Assembly: GCA_021613375.1 (NCBI GenBank)
Contig: CM038719.1
Location: 35,297,747-35,361,746 of the forward strand
DNA: 64,000 nucleotides
Source: Megaleporinus macrocephalus
Lineage: Eukaryota > Chordata > Actinopteri > Characiformes > Anostomidae
Direction: 5' to 3'
Shown piece after piece: positions 1 to 10,459 of the stretch. The stretch's first letter is position 1. Each line of letters starts with the position of its first letter. Both the position numbers and the translations under genes were made by a program. Under the pieces are notes generated by a model. It was not told where the DNA came from and searched no databases. It saw only the letters and a list, made by a program, of their open reading frames with translations.

Positions 1-402
1 TGTGAAACTAAAGGTGAATGCAAGTAAGCACCAATTTTCAGTGCACAGTTTAACGTATAAAACATTAAATGAGTTTTAAGATTTACCCAAGCCATATTTT
101 ATAGTTTTCTAATATTTTATTTTTGTTATATAAATACATTTGAGAATAATTAAATACTGTATAGCGTTTGGGAATCTGTTCATATGTAATGATGTTTATT
201 GTTTGACTGTTAGATTTCACCTTGGGTTTTAAAGTGTCATATAGATGTAAAGTAATGAGTAGTGATGTCCCTGCCTCCAGCAATCAATGTGTAAAACAAT
301 CCCATTACCATGTGACAGGAGTAACTTGAATGGATATTAAGTAACTAATCATTAGTAAAAGGAACGTAAGCCACTGACTCTCACTGTTATTGGTCCCGTG
401 TC
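1..402. other. 3' flank of V01, no gene seen
   Basis: AT-rich sequence downstream of the first V segment. Short open frames here have no recognisable domain. The D, J and constant genes would be expected further in this direction, outside the window. Confidence 0.6.
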
Positions 403-440
403 AGTTTTTGTATATCTTCACTGCCAACTGCACAGCTGTG
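403..440 (-). other. RSS of V01 (22-base spacer)
   Basis: Read on the minus strand: heptamer CACAGCT at 440-434, spacer 433-412, nonamer ACAAAAACT at 411-403. The last two heptamer bases differ from consensus CACAGTG. This is the site at which RAG1/2 would cut to join V01 to a D segment. Confidence 0.8.
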
Positions 441-869
441 TCTCTCGGACACAGTAATACACAGCTGTGTCTTCATGCTTTAAGTTGGTCATGTGTAAAA
501 ACACCTGCTTCTTGCTCTCGTCTCTGGTGATCGTGAATCTCCCCTGAACGGTTTGGCCATAGTACGTGGTACTGCTGTGCCTCATTCCAACAAACTCCAG
601 CTGTTTCCCAGCAGCCTGTCTGTTCCATCCCATCCAGTAGTTACTGAAATCCAGACCAGACGCTGTGCAGGTGAGAGTATGAGATTCTCCTGGTTTAAGA
701 ACAACAGGCTCAGACTCTGTTAGTGTCTGACTCACCACACCTGTGCAATAAAGAAATTAGACACATATTTGAGAAAGAAATATTAATACAATATCAAATA
801 TGAAGAGATGTAGCTCCTCTAACCTTTCAGACATGCTGCAATTAGTGCAAACCCAACGATTAAGCTCAT
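441..869 (-). CDS. IGHV: V01: heavy-chain V segment, single-member family
   Basis: Immunoglobulin heavy-chain variable segment, joined to D and J in B cells to make the antigen-binding domain. The leader exon (869-824) encodes [15 protein letters not shown], the intron of 83 bases has GT/AG ends, and the V exon runs 740-441. Visible landmarks are FR1 [15 protein letters not shown], first Cys in LTC, core Trp in MGWNRQ, RFTITRD and [11 protein letters not shown]1 is about GLDFSNYW and CDR2 about MRHSSTT. The usual LEW is LEF here. No stop or frameshift is seen and promoter and RSS are present, so it looks functional. It has no close relative elsewhere in the window. Confidence 0.92.
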
Positions 870-912
870 GTTTAATGTGCTTTCAGCTTGTGTAGGTTAG
901 AGAGAGGGAGTG

Positions 913-962
913 TTTATATAAGGAGAGAGAGGGAAAGAAGGAGAAATGATGATGTTTTGCAT
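913..962 (-). promoter_or_regulatory. V01 promoter: TATA box and octamer-like site
   Basis: On the minus strand ATGCAAAA (962-955, one base from the octamer ATGCAAAT) lies upstream of TTATATAAA (921-913), which is about 45 bases before the ATG. This is the usual arrangement of an Ig V promoter bound by Oct factors. Confidence 0.7.
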
Positions 963-1562
963 GAACTCCTCCTCATTTAGTATGAAGGACTTAAAGAAGA
1001 TGCTGAGAGATGAATCTTCCACCAATTTTTAAACAAAATAGTGAAACAGCCAATCAGAAGCATCTCTCATCTCAGTTGTTAGTACAATTGAAGTGTCTGC
1101 TGATGATATTACAAGTAAAGTGTCATCTCTGAGCAGTAAAGTCAATAAATCGGTGCAACTCCTAGTAGTTATACATTCATAATACATGCACTAACATTGT
1201 AACTACTGGTGATGTACTTATTGCGCTACTCTAAACCCTCTGTTACAGTGAATACATTGCCAGTAACTATAATGTTGTTGCATGTATTGTTAATGTGTAA
1301 CTACTCAATGGGATTGTTGAATCTTTCTAAGGGGAATAAAGTTACTATAAAGAGGCTATACCATTTCAACAATTTTCAACTAAAACTTCTATCTTTAAAA
1401 TGATAACTGTACAGGTAAAGAGAATGAGACATTATTTACTTCTGACTAAAATTACTGTAATTTATGGGCTGTATTTTTGGTCCACTAATTGTGAAATTCA
1501 AATCATAACTCAATGCACATAGTAACTTGAGCTTTCAAATGAAGCTAAAGAAGTAAAAATAT

Positions 1563-1604
<42 letters not shown>

Positions 1605-3035
1605 ATATTATTACAGTGACATTGCTATTAAAACATATGTAAACAAGAATAAACAGGCAGTGTTGTTGCCCAAAAGTGTGCTATAGTGAGTCAGGCCCCA
1701 AGACAGTCAGTGTGTGTGTTTGGTAGTGTTCATTTCCTGTATGCTCCTGGTGTTGAAGCTGTTCTCTGGTCTGCTGTAATGGACCTGAAAGTCCCCCAGA
1801 GGGCAGTGTTTGGGTTGGGTATTATGCTAATTATATGCCTATAAACCACATGTTTGCTGTTCTAAGCTTGTTTGGTTTTTGCTGCATCTATATCTTGAAT
1901 ATGAATATGGATTTCCGTTATGTAGAAATATTCCAAACATAAATGTCTTCATAGACCTGTAAAGCATCATTATATAGAACGCATCACGACTGTCCAAGAA
2001 ACTCCAGGTCTGTGCTGGTCTTCTTTATAACAGAAATGAATAGCAGTTGGAAATGAATGGAAATGGAAATTAGTGCAATGGCGTCTTGTTGTAACCAAAA
2101 ATATTTTTAAGGTGTGATGATACAATGTTTGTGTACATTTTCTAATTCCCGAATATAAATGAATCCTAAATATTACATAGTTTAACAGCTAAAATGGGAA
2201 TGTATACATGCATCAAGAAAGCTAACACTCTAATATAAACTGATGTTCTGCCACCAGGCATTTAATATAGTGTTTCTAGGTACATTAGTACCGCCTTTTG
2301 GTGGGGGCATGTATTGTATCCTGGCAGACAGGAAACAGAAAACCAGAGATGCATGTTAGTTCCTGTTGGGGATCTAAGCAGCTTTACATGCCTGTTAACA
2401 TCTGTCATAAATAAGAGATTTAGCCCATTGTGAGCATTGCCTGTGAGTTTATCTTGTAGTATCAAAGAGTATTTATAATCAATAGGACACTTGTTTGTAT
2501 TAGCCTACTGAAGCTTAGTCAGAGTAAGAAAGTTTAAACTCAACAGTAACTGAAATTCTTGGCAAGTGACCTCCTGCAATAATCCATGCAGCAACAACAT
2601 CAATTCTTCCAACTGTAGCCTAATAAACTTCTAAACTGCCCGATATGCCAATAATGTCCATTGAATGTGAAGCCCTCCATCTACAGTAGACCGATTTAAA
2701 TGATCTGCCCAAACAAATATATCATGCTGTACCATGAAATGCTCCCCGGAAAGATTGCTAACACTGCATTAGCTTAGTTATTTGTTGTTGTTGTTGGAAA
2801 ATGTGTTTCTTATAATTATAATTACAAATCATTCTATGAGCCTGGACAACTCTACATGTACCTTCGTTGATAAGTTGAAGGTAATGGAATCCATCCCCAT
2901 CACGTGCTTGCATGTTATAAGGACATTTTAGATTATATTCATAATTTTGGTTGTTACACCAAAATCACATGCATGCAACGGGGAATTGGTTGGAAATCGA
3001 CAAAGACAACTTCAGAGTAGAAAGAAACATATCGA
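963..3035. other. V01-V02 spacer, left part
   Basis: No V segment or gene is recognised. A GATA tract followed by a LINE-like stretch occupies about 1560-1815; the rest is AT-rich with no pattern I can name. Confidence 0.5.
1560..1815 (-). repeat. GATA microsatellite with LINE-tail-like flank
   Basis: About ten tandem GATA units (1563-1604) are followed by sequence with TGAAGCTGTTCT and CCCAGAGGG motifs, reminiscent of the 3' end of a fish non-LTR element lying on the minus strand with a tetranucleotide tail. The microsatellite is certain; the LINE origin is an inference from memory of similar repeats. Confidence 0.5.
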
Positions 3036-3443
3036 CTTCCAAGCAGGGCTGGACTGGGACAAAAAATCGGCCCTGACATTCTTGGCACAGACCGGCCAGT
3101 AATTTATGCATGTGTTCCCTGAAGGAATTTATTTTACTATTTTCAAATAATAATTATAAAAATAACTTTTTGGTTTTAGGCTTATTAGAAATTTACAGTC
3201 AATCATTACTTTAGAAGTCTATTAAATAACCATTGTGCAAAACAATACACATACTGTAGTCCCAGCAATTTTGTCTGCTCATCTCTAATATGTATTTTCT
3301 GAATTTCCCTGATATTTTGCCCCCTCTAAATTGTGGGCGGGTCTCTTAGAAAAAAAAGGGAAGAAAAAAAAACCCAACAGCATTGGCCCTGAGAACTGTC
3401 GGCCAACTGTATACCTGATTACCAGTCCAGCCGTGCTTCCAAG
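3036..3443. mobile_element. hAT-type non-autonomous element (MITE) with 8-base target duplication
   Basis: The element spans 3044-3435 (392 bases). Its ends are imperfect inverted repeats, CAGGGCTGGACTGG on the left and the reverse complement of CACGGCTGGACTGG on the right. It is flanked on both sides by the identical 8-mer cttccaag (3036-3043 and 3436-3443). An 8-base target-site duplication and CAGGG-like ends are hallmarks of hAT transposons. It contains no transposase frame, so it must have been moved by an element elsewhere. Confidence 0.88.
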
Positions 3444-4397
3444 GTAAGATCTTTTTTGAGATTTGCAAAGGCCGATGATTTCTTTGCATACTAGCCCGAA
3501 ATGGGACTACAAAACTCACAGAGACAGGGATATATATTCCATTAGAACTTTAATTTTACAACACTTGAAGAAATGTTAAATTTAAGTTTTAGTGTAGTAC
3601 CCTGTAAACAGGGAAACAATGAAATGACAAACACTCCAGCGTCTCGTTTCTTCTACGTCTTTATGTCGAATGAACGAAGACGCAGCGAGAGCGCCCCTTT
3701 CAGGTTGAAACAGGCATGAGCAGTCGAAAATCCCTTCAATCCAGTATATAAGCCACTACTAACAGAAAACAGATAGAACAGATGAATTTCTCACTGTACA
3801 AAAGAGCTTGTTTTTAATCCAAAACCTTTTTAACATTTTTAACTTTTAAAACTAGCTACAATACATGAAAAATCAAAGCAGTAAAGCTACAAGAACTCAC
3901 AATTTTTAACCCTCTTAATTTGTATGAGTCTTTTTGCTCTTTTCAAGGAGCCGATGAATTGCAGTGCTATTGCATTGATAAGTTCAACCCTCTACATTAG
4001 CACTTCATTTTATTAAAACTACATTTTAAGTAATAATTTTATTTTATGTTTGTTTCAGGCTATTTCTGGATAATTCTATTAGAACTTTATTCTATTTTTA
4101 AATGTTATTTTAAATATATGCATGAAATTAATCAGAATTTAATTCTGTTATAAATAATTTTTTAATTATTTATTTTAATTTGTTGAAATTTGTTAAAAAA
4201 TTTGTTGAAAAAAATGGATAATAATATGTTTAGGACTTCCTTCTGGATATTAATTTTATCATGATATAATTCTAAATTTCATTTCAATTATATCTTCATT
4301 CTGGATGTTACTGGTTTTAATATTTTATTCTGCGTGTTGCAGAATGAATGACCTATTATATATATTATATTATATTATATTATATCATATATATGCC
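3444..4397. other. AT-rich spacer
   Basis: No gene seen. Very AT-rich, with a TATAT/ATTAT simple repeat at about 4356-4394. Confidence 0.5.
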
Positions 4398-4475
4398 ATG
4401 CAATGGACTGGTGAGCTGTCTATGGTGTACCCTGCCTTTGCCTGATGATGCTGGGATTCGCTCCAGCCCCCGGGA
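4398..4475 (+). repeat. V-SINE-like 3' fragment
   Basis: Contains the SINE tail motifs gtgtaccctgcc, gatgctgggatt and gctccagccccc in the same order as the longer SINE copies in this window. Only the tail part remains. Confidence 0.65.
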
Positions 4476-4746
4476 TAAAGATAATGATTTATTTATGAGA
4501 CAAATAAGATACATATATATATACAGGAAAGAGATTATTTAAAATAGACTGTATTAAATGAACTGTTGGTCAGAAAAGCCATATGGGATGATGGCTGATC
4601 CCAACATCTGAAGAAATGCAAAGTCCAGAAGGTTCTGACATGCAGTTACAGAAGGTTACAGACAAGCTGCTGGTCCTCTGTCCACTGTCCTCCTCCAGTA
4701 GAAAGTGAAAACAATCCGAGTTAGATGTGTAACTATAGAGAGCTTG

Positions 4747-4784
4747 TGTTTTTGTGCTGAGATCTCAGTAGACATGTCACTGTG
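4747..4784 (-). other. RSS of V02
   Basis: Consensus heptamer CACAGTG (4784-4778), 22-base spacer, nonamer ACAAAAACA (4755-4747). Confidence 0.85.
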
Positions 4785-5216
4785 TGTAACGTACACAGTA
4801 ATACACAGCTGTGTCTTCAGGCTGCATGTTCTGTCCTTGTAAAGTCACTGTGTTGCTGGAGCCGTCTTTAGAAATACTGAACTTGCTTTTCAGAGACTCT
4901 TTCTGATAACTTTGTCCTCCACCCCAGATGTGGCTTATCCACTCCAGAGTTTTCTCCGCAGGATGACGAAGCCACACTGTCGCGTAGCCGTTATCAGTAA
5001 CTAAATATCCAGATACTTTACAGATGAGGGTTAAGGACTCTCCAGGCTTCATCACCACGGTGTGTATCTGAGTGAGTTCGATTGTGCATTTCACATCTGG
5101 AAAGAAGAAAAAAACTTTACTCAAAGGAACACACAAGAGGCTTTTTCAAGGATGAAGTGAAACTCCTGAAACATACTGGATGGAACCTTCAGCAGCAGCA
5201 AAAACAGGAAGAACAT
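4785..5216 (-). CDS. IGHV: V02: heavy-chain V segment, delta family
   Basis: Two-exon VH segment. The leader exon (5216-5177) begins MFFLFLLLLKVPS and ends at a strong GTATGT donor; the intron is 80 bases; the V exon is 5096-4785. FR1 reads ELTQIHTVVMKPGESLTLIC, CDR1 about GYLVTDNGYA, then VWLRHPAEKTLEW, and CDR2 has a run of three glycines (IWGGGQS). FR3 is of the [16 protein letters not shown] type shared with the beta family. Its only sister is V22. WLRHP instead of WIRQP is unusual but conserves the core Trp. It has a consensus heptamer and an intact frame, so it is likely functional. Confidence 0.92.
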
Positions 5217-5276
5217 TGTTGATGTAGCAGCAGAGCTGAACTCTTCTGAGCCCCAGATCAAAGGCACTGGTAGATA

Positions 5277-5307
5277 TTTATATAACGGCAGAGGCCATTT
5301 TTTGCAT
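5277..5307 (-). promoter_or_regulatory. V02 promoter
   Basis: Octamer-like ATGCAAAA (5307-5300) followed by TATATAAA (5284-5277) about 60 bases before the ATG. Confidence 0.7.
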
Positions 5308-5309
5308 AG

Positions 5310-6331
5310 TGTTTCTCGAGTCCCCCGAGTTTATCCACCATCAACTTGCACTCTGATAATAACATATCTGTAAAAATACCAAAACAAACCTAAATACCAG
5401 AAAAAATTAATTTGATAATGTGAACTGATGTAAATTACATGTAAAATGATTAGTATGAAGTAGTAATTACTAACTCTGGATTTGAAATGTTTTATGCTTC
5501 AAAGGAATTCAGATTTAGTTAGGGTTAGGCCTGGGCAGCAATGTATCCATGGTTAAGATAAGCGGTTTTCTTTTTTTATTATTATATTTATTTATCCAGA
5601 ATGTCCCTTACTCTTCTTAATTATGAAGTTGTTTAGTAGAAGAAAGCCACTACACAATAACTACCCTAGTTAATGAAATTAACTGGTTGGTGTGGGGTTT
5701 TCTGGTGAGGTTGCCACATCTTTTAATGTCATTTCAGAGCACAGCACCCAAAACTTTTTGGGTTACCACTTTACTTGAATCCTGTTCCACAACTATGGCA
5801 TAGGCATGCCATGCGGTATGCTTCATAAGTTGTCATTTTAGGTTACATCTAGTACTGTAACAGTGTTCTGTTTCCAGAAATGCTGTTTTGCATCAATTTA
5901 AGTGTATTTAGATAAAATAAGCATATGACATAAGCTGTTGTGACATCCAACATAATGTCACCTGCTAACCCTTATGTAACTCTTAACAGCATTTGACACC
6001 TGCCATCACATGTTTATGTCAATGTCCGGTTGGAGAGTTTAAGTAAAGTTACCTAAAGTTTTCATAAACCAGGTAGATGAAAAAATCAGCATGTACTCAA
6101 GAGCTCCTAATACGGGAATGCTGGCCACTTCCGAATCACCGTACACAATTTGTACTATGACAGTACTGCAAATAGATCAGATGTAAACTAAGAGGTGTAG
6201 TAACTAGTCGTGGCTGCTCATTCACATGCAGTCAAGATACATTGTGATGGATTTGTTCTTTCCTGAGTATTCAAATGCTACTTCTACTTCTTCCCAACTC
6301 CGGCATTGAAACACTATAAACACAGCTGGGG
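5310..6331. other. V02-V03 spacer
   Basis: Intergenic, AT-rich. No gene, V remnant or known repeat recognised. Confidence 0.5.
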
Positions 6332-6369
6332 GCTTTTTGTACAGCAAAATAAGGAACTGCATTGCTGTG
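6332..6369 (-). other. RSS of V03 (alpha type)
   Basis: Heptamer CACAGCA (6369-6363), 22-base spacer, nonamer ACAAAAAGC (6340-6332). The same non-consensus heptamer and nonamer are found at every alpha-family V in the window. Confidence 0.8.
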
Positions 6370-6796
6370 GTAGTCGGGCACAGTAATAGACAGCAGTGTC
6401 CTCACTCCTCACACTGCTCATATGAAGGTAGATTTGGTTTTTGCTGTTGTCTATGGAGATGCTGAATCTTCCTTTCAGTGTGGAGGAAAATTCGATGCTA
6501 TTGCTGCTGGAGATGTCCGCAATCCATTCCAGTCCTTTCCCAGGAGCCTGTCTGATCCAGCCCATCCAATGGCCGCTTAAGGTCAATCCAGAACTGGTAC
6601 AGGTCAGTGTGTGAGATTCTCCAGGTTTGATGACCGCTGGCTCGGACTCAGTCAGTGTCTGACCACTTGCACCTGCAAGAACATGATTGATTCAGATTGT
6701 ACCAACCAGAAAACTGAACACTGGGTTCAATCCAGTCTCCATATCCTCACCTATAAGACATGCAGACATGAGAATCATTCCTCTGAGGATGGTCAT
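6370..6796 (-). CDS. IGHV: V03: heavy-chain V segment, alpha family
   Basis: Leader exon 6796-6751 encodes [16 protein letters not shown], shared by all alpha genes; intron 78 bases; V exon 6672-6370. FR1 is [18 protein letters not shown], followed by LTC, CDR1 [25 protein letters not shown]2 [19 protein letters not shown] and [11 protein letters not shown]. The frame is open throughout. The octamer present upstream of the other alpha genes is mutated here (aattcaaaa at about 6905), so the promoter may be weak. It pairs with beta gene V04 as an alpha-beta unit that is repeated as V06-V07. Confidence 0.92.
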
Positions 6797-6799
6797 GAT

Positions 6800-7493
6800 T
6801 CAGCATGAAGAGGCGACTGCAGGACTGAAACTTGTGATACGTTGAACTGCCGTATGTATATGTATTTGTATTTATGCACATTTGAATGAGCTCCTCCTTA
6901 TTTTTTCAATTCAAAATTCAAAAAACACTACAGAGAGAGAGAGAGACTGTGTATAAGGAGTACAGCATGCGTCCTGTGTTGGAGACCATAATGTTTGATG
7001 TCATGAGACCTTAGGTGCTAATGTTGGCTATGTATCAAATATCATATGTCATGGCAGTAATGCTAATAATACATTGTATATTATTGGATATGTTCTGTCA
7101 TGACGTCCAGGTAAAATGTTCCTAACAAAACACCTGTTATGTCAAAACACCTGAACACAATAACTAGGAGAGGTATCCTCATACATTTGGCCATGTAGTG
7201 CAATATTCAATACTTTCTGCTTTTCTTCTGATGTTCTAATTTTTCATTTTGCAGCTTTTGACTTTTCATATTTTACCAAAACTGATCAACAAGAGAAAAC
7301 CAAACTAAATCATTCATGCTGGTGATGAGCATGTAATAAAAACTGGCTTTGACCACATCCTAAGTGTCTCAGGGATTAATAGAGTACAGCTAATATATAA
7401 TTTAATGATTCATGTGATATATCTATAATTTAAACTATGTGCTTTGTTTCTTAAAGTTTATCCTGTGTTTGAATGAAAGTTCTGGTGTGAGTG
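6800..7493. other. V03-V04 spacer, left end of a duplicated block
   Basis: No gene. From about 6926 (GAGA-rich stretch) rightward this sequence matches the region starting at 13370, marking the left edge of a block duplication. Confidence 0.65.
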
Positions 7494-7528
7494 AGTTTTT
7501 GTACGTCTTGATTTCTTACAGCACTGTG
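7494..7528 (-). other. RSS of V04 with a 19-base spacer
   Basis: Heptamer CACAGTG (7528-7522) and nonamer ACAAAAACT (7502-7494) are both good, but only 19 bases separate them. Sister gene V07 has the extra bases (gtctcagctgat instead of gtcttgat), giving 23. A 19-base spacer fits neither RSS class. Confidence 0.85.
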
Positions 7529-7976
7529 ATGCACGTCATGCACAGTAATACACAGCTGTGTCTTCAGCTTGCAGATTCTGTCCTTGTAGGGTGATGGTGT
7601 TTCTGGAAGTGTCTCGAGAGACAGTGAACTTGCTTTTCAGTGAATCTTTAGCCTCTATGGTCCCTTCATAAAAAATATTGTTGATCCATTCCAGAGCTTT
7701 TCCTGCAGGTTGTCGGATCCAGGCTGTTCCATAATGACTGCTGCTGTCAGTGATAGAAGCTCCAGATACTGTACAGGTGATGGTTAAAGGCTCTGCTGGT
7801 TTGATGACCACTGAGTCTGGCTGGAGGAGCTCAGTAGCACAGAACACATCTGTGAACAGAGAGAAGAAAAGCTTTATATATTTGAAGTAATGGATCAGAT
7901 GAAGTCAAATCCAGCTTCAGTTGAAACACTCACACGAGGCAGCAGCCAACAGCAGCAGTGGAGCCGAAGTGAACAT
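7529..7976 (-). CDS. IGHV: V04: heavy-chain V segment, beta family, RSS-defective
   Basis: Leader exon 7976-7934 (MFTSAPLLLLAAAS, one Leu shorter than its sisters), intron 84 bases, V exon 7849-7529. FR1 is ATELLQPDSVVIKPAEPLT, CDR1 about GASITDSSSHYG, AWIRQPAGKALEW, CDR2 IFYEGTI, KFTVSRDTS and [11 protein letters not shown]. The last codons read TGT GCA TGA where sisters have CGA, so a stop lies two codons after the Cys. It could be trimmed away during joining, but together with the 19-base RSS spacer this gene is probably used poorly or not at all. It is an open V with a doubtful function rather than a classic pseudogene. Confidence 0.85.
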
Positions 7977-8023
7977 GGTTGTGCTGCATTGATGGAAACT
8001 GCTGTAGAGGGAGATGCTGCTGA

Positions 8024-8051
8024 TTTTATAAGAATAAATGGAGATTTGCAT
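8024..8051 (-). promoter_or_regulatory. V04 promoter
   Basis: Perfect octamer ATGCAAAT (8051-8044) and TATAAAA (8030-8024), 48-75 bases before the ATG. The arrangement is shared by all beta genes. Confidence 0.82.
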
Positions 8052-8159
8052 ATGAATGAAAAGGGGCTGAATGGCAGGAAAGTGCTAGATAACAGAAGAT
8101 GATGCCTTTTGGAGACATGCAGAGTCTGCGCTCTAGAGGTTAAAATAGAGGCTGCAACC

Positions 8160-8254
8160 AAAGAATCTTTTGGATTTTTCCAAACAATGGACTGAGTTCA
8201 GGCCTCATCATCACTGAACATGTTTGAGATTGATTAGATGAAAGAGAGGAAGCA
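8160..8254 (+). repeat. Tc1-like transposase scrap
   Basis: caaacaatggactga followed by catcatcactgaacatgtttgag corresponds to the SPDLN..TEHV segment of Tc1-type transposases, heavily mutated. Similar scraps lie at about 14870-14930 and 30503-30562. Confidence 0.5.
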
Positions 8255-8488
8255 TTAGGGCCCACAGGTGGGGGCTGGAGCCAATCCCAGCGTCATCAGT
8301 ACACCATGGATTGGTCGCCAGTCCACTGCATAACCAACACACACACTCACACCTATGGGCAATTTAGAGTGACCGATCAACCTAACATGCATGTGTTTGG
8401 ACTCAAGCACGGGGAGAACATGCACACTCCACACAGAACGAGCCGGACCGGGAATCCAACCCAGATCATCTTACTGTGAGGAGACAGT
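8255..8488 (-). mobile_element. V-SINE/DANA-like tRNA-derived SINE
   Basis: Read on the minus strand it has a tRNA-like head with B box GGTTGGATTCC (8461-8451), the conserved body with a ggagtgtgcatgttctcccc-type core, and a tail with ctggagcc (reverse-complemented). The A-box side of the head has expanded into the adjacent minisatellite. SINEs of this type are transcribed by RNA polymerase III and moved by a partner LINE. Confidence 0.75.
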
Positions 8489-8950
8489 GCTAACCACTAC
8501 ACCACCATACTAACCACTACACCACCATACTAACCACTACACCACCATAATAACCACTACACCACCGTGCTAACCGCTACACCACCGTGCTGACCACTAC
8601 ACCACCGTGCTGACCACTACACCACCATACTAACAACTACACCACCGTGCTGACCACTACACCACCGTGCTAACCATTACACCACCGTGCTGACCACTAC
8701 ACCATAATGCTGACAACTACACCACCATACTAACCACTACACCACCATATTAACAACTACACCACCGTGCTGACCACTACACCACCGTGCTAACCATTAC
8801 ACCACCGTGCTGACCACTACACCATAATGCTGACAACTACATCACCATACTAACCACTACACCACCGTGCTAACCACTACATCACCGTGCTGACCACTAC
8901 ACCACTGTACTAACCAATACACCACCATACTAACCACTACACCACTGTGC
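8489..8950. repeat. 20-base minisatellite grown from the SINE head
   Basis: About 23 tandem copies of a 20-base unit, typically taaccactacaccaccgtgc with small variants (ccatac, ccgtgc, cataatgc). On the minus strand each unit contains TGGTGTAGTGG, the A-box motif of the SINE's tRNA head. The sister SINE copies at 15.2 and 30.8 kb have only about three degenerate units. Confidence 0.9.
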
Positions 8951-9858
8951 ATTGCCCCCAACAAAATGTCTGTTGTTTTTTAATTAACCCCTTACATGAC
9001 CCAATAGTGTTTATTAAATGCTTCTACAACCTACAATCTATAACCTATAATCTATAACCTTGTAGTTCATGACAGTTCTGACAGAAACTGCTAATGGTGA
9101 AATTACACTGTTATATTATAAAACAAAAGCTGTCATTACAAGTATTAGCAGCGTGACATCTGATATTACATGTTTATGCCATGGTTATGTCAATGTTATG
9201 TAGCAGCAGACAAGTCAATTATTAACTATATTTTTTGCTATAATGTAAAGATTTCAAATTCCTAATTTCTAATATGAGCATGTTTCCAATGTTTCTTGCT
9301 GAGAATGTGTAGAGTAATTAGTAATATACAAATTTTGTCAGTTACCAAATAAATTGTGTGTAATAATTAGTCCTGTCTACTCATTAACTTGAATTTAAGT
9401 ACGACTGTGATGGATTTGTACCAACGAAGCACTTTAATTTCATTCTGTTGTGTTTGGCTTCTAAGCTGCTTTGCTGTTGCTCACACCTCCCAGTTTGAAG
9501 CTTTAGTATTTTATTGACTCAAAGGATTCTTAAACAGAAGAGTAGATACTAACTAACTTAATTTATTACACTTATAGATGCTTGATGTTCTAAGATGTTC
9601 CACTGCAGTTCTACAAGTTACTCATGAGCTGCTACTTTTACTTCTACTATAAGTTTGTGGCTCGGGAAGATACAGCATTCATTAGTTTACCGAAGTTACA
9701 ATACTTTACATTGGGTTTAATCTACAGCTCTGGATGTAAATCTTTATTCAGATTAACAGTTAAAGTCCTAACAGTTGAATGAACTGCATCTTGTGTTCTA
9801 TAAGGAGAGCTGAATGGGGGGGAACTCCAGCATAGAAACACTATAAACACAGCTGGGG
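8951..9858. other. V04-V05 spacer
   Basis: No gene. Matches 15240-16320 and 30870-32680 in pieces (for example the ctacaacctacaatctataacc stretch). Part of the recurring alpha-gene 3' flank. Confidence 0.6.
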
Positions 9859-9896
9859 GCTTTTTGTACAGCAAAATAAGGAACTGCATTGCTGTG
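9859..9896 (-). other. RSS of V05 (alpha type)
   Basis: CACAGCA (9896-9890), 22-base spacer, ACAAAAAGC (9867-9859). Confidence 0.8.
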
Positions 9897-10323
9897 GATA
9901 TCGGACACAGTAATAGACAGCAGTGTCCTCACTCCTCACACTGCTCATATGAAGGTAGATTTGGTTTTTGCTGTTGTCTCTGGAGATGCTGAATCTTCCT
10001 TTCAGTGTGGAAGAAAATTCAATGTTACTGCTGCCATAGATGTGCGCAATCCATTCCAGTCTTTTGCCAGGAGCCTGTCTGATCCAGCCCACCCAGTAGT
10101 CGCTGAATGTGAATCCAGAGCCAGTACAGGTCAGTGTGTGAGATTCTCCAGGTTTGATGACCGCTGGCTCGGACTCAGTCAGTGTCTGACCACTTGCACC
10201 TGCAAGAACATGATTGATTCAGATTGTACCAACCAGAAAACTGAACACTGGGTTCAATCCAGTCTCCATATCCTCACCTATAAGAAATGCAGACATGAGA
10301 ATCATTCCTCTGAGGATGGTCAT
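9897..10323 (-). CDS. IGHV: V05: heavy-chain V segment, alpha family
   Basis: Leader exon 10323-10278, intron 78 bases, V exon 10199-9897. CDR1 [25 protein letters not shown]2 [29 protein letters not shown]. The frame is open from leader to RSS. The leader differs from its sisters by one residue (SAFLIG for SACLIG). The 1.6 kb to its right (to V06) is the same spacer as that between V16 and V17. Likely functional, subject to the family-wide non-consensus heptamer. Confidence 0.92.
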
Positions 10324-10443
10324 GATTCAGCATGAAGAGACGACTGCAGGACTGAAACTTGTGATCTATTGGAGTGCAGAATGTAGGTTTGTATATGTAT
10401 TTGTACTCATGCACATTTGAATGAGCTCCTCCTTATTTTTTCA

Positions 10444-10451
10444 ATGCAAAT
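10444..10451. promoter_or_regulatory. Inverted octamer of V05
   Basis: atgcaaat reads on the plus strand, opposite to the gene, 121 bases before the ATG. All alpha genes except V03 keep it. Confidence 0.6.
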
Positions 10452-10459
10452 TTTGTTTT

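Noticed and set aside
8489..8950. CRISPR-like array of 20-base repeats
   Set aside because: Units are directly contiguous with no spacers, in vertebrate DNA, and are explained by the SINE head.
9889..10335. Plus-strand open frames of 65-148 residues over V05 and the same place in V06, V08, V16 and V17
   Set aside because: They are antisense shadows of the conserved alpha V exons and leaders; their similarity follows from the V genes.
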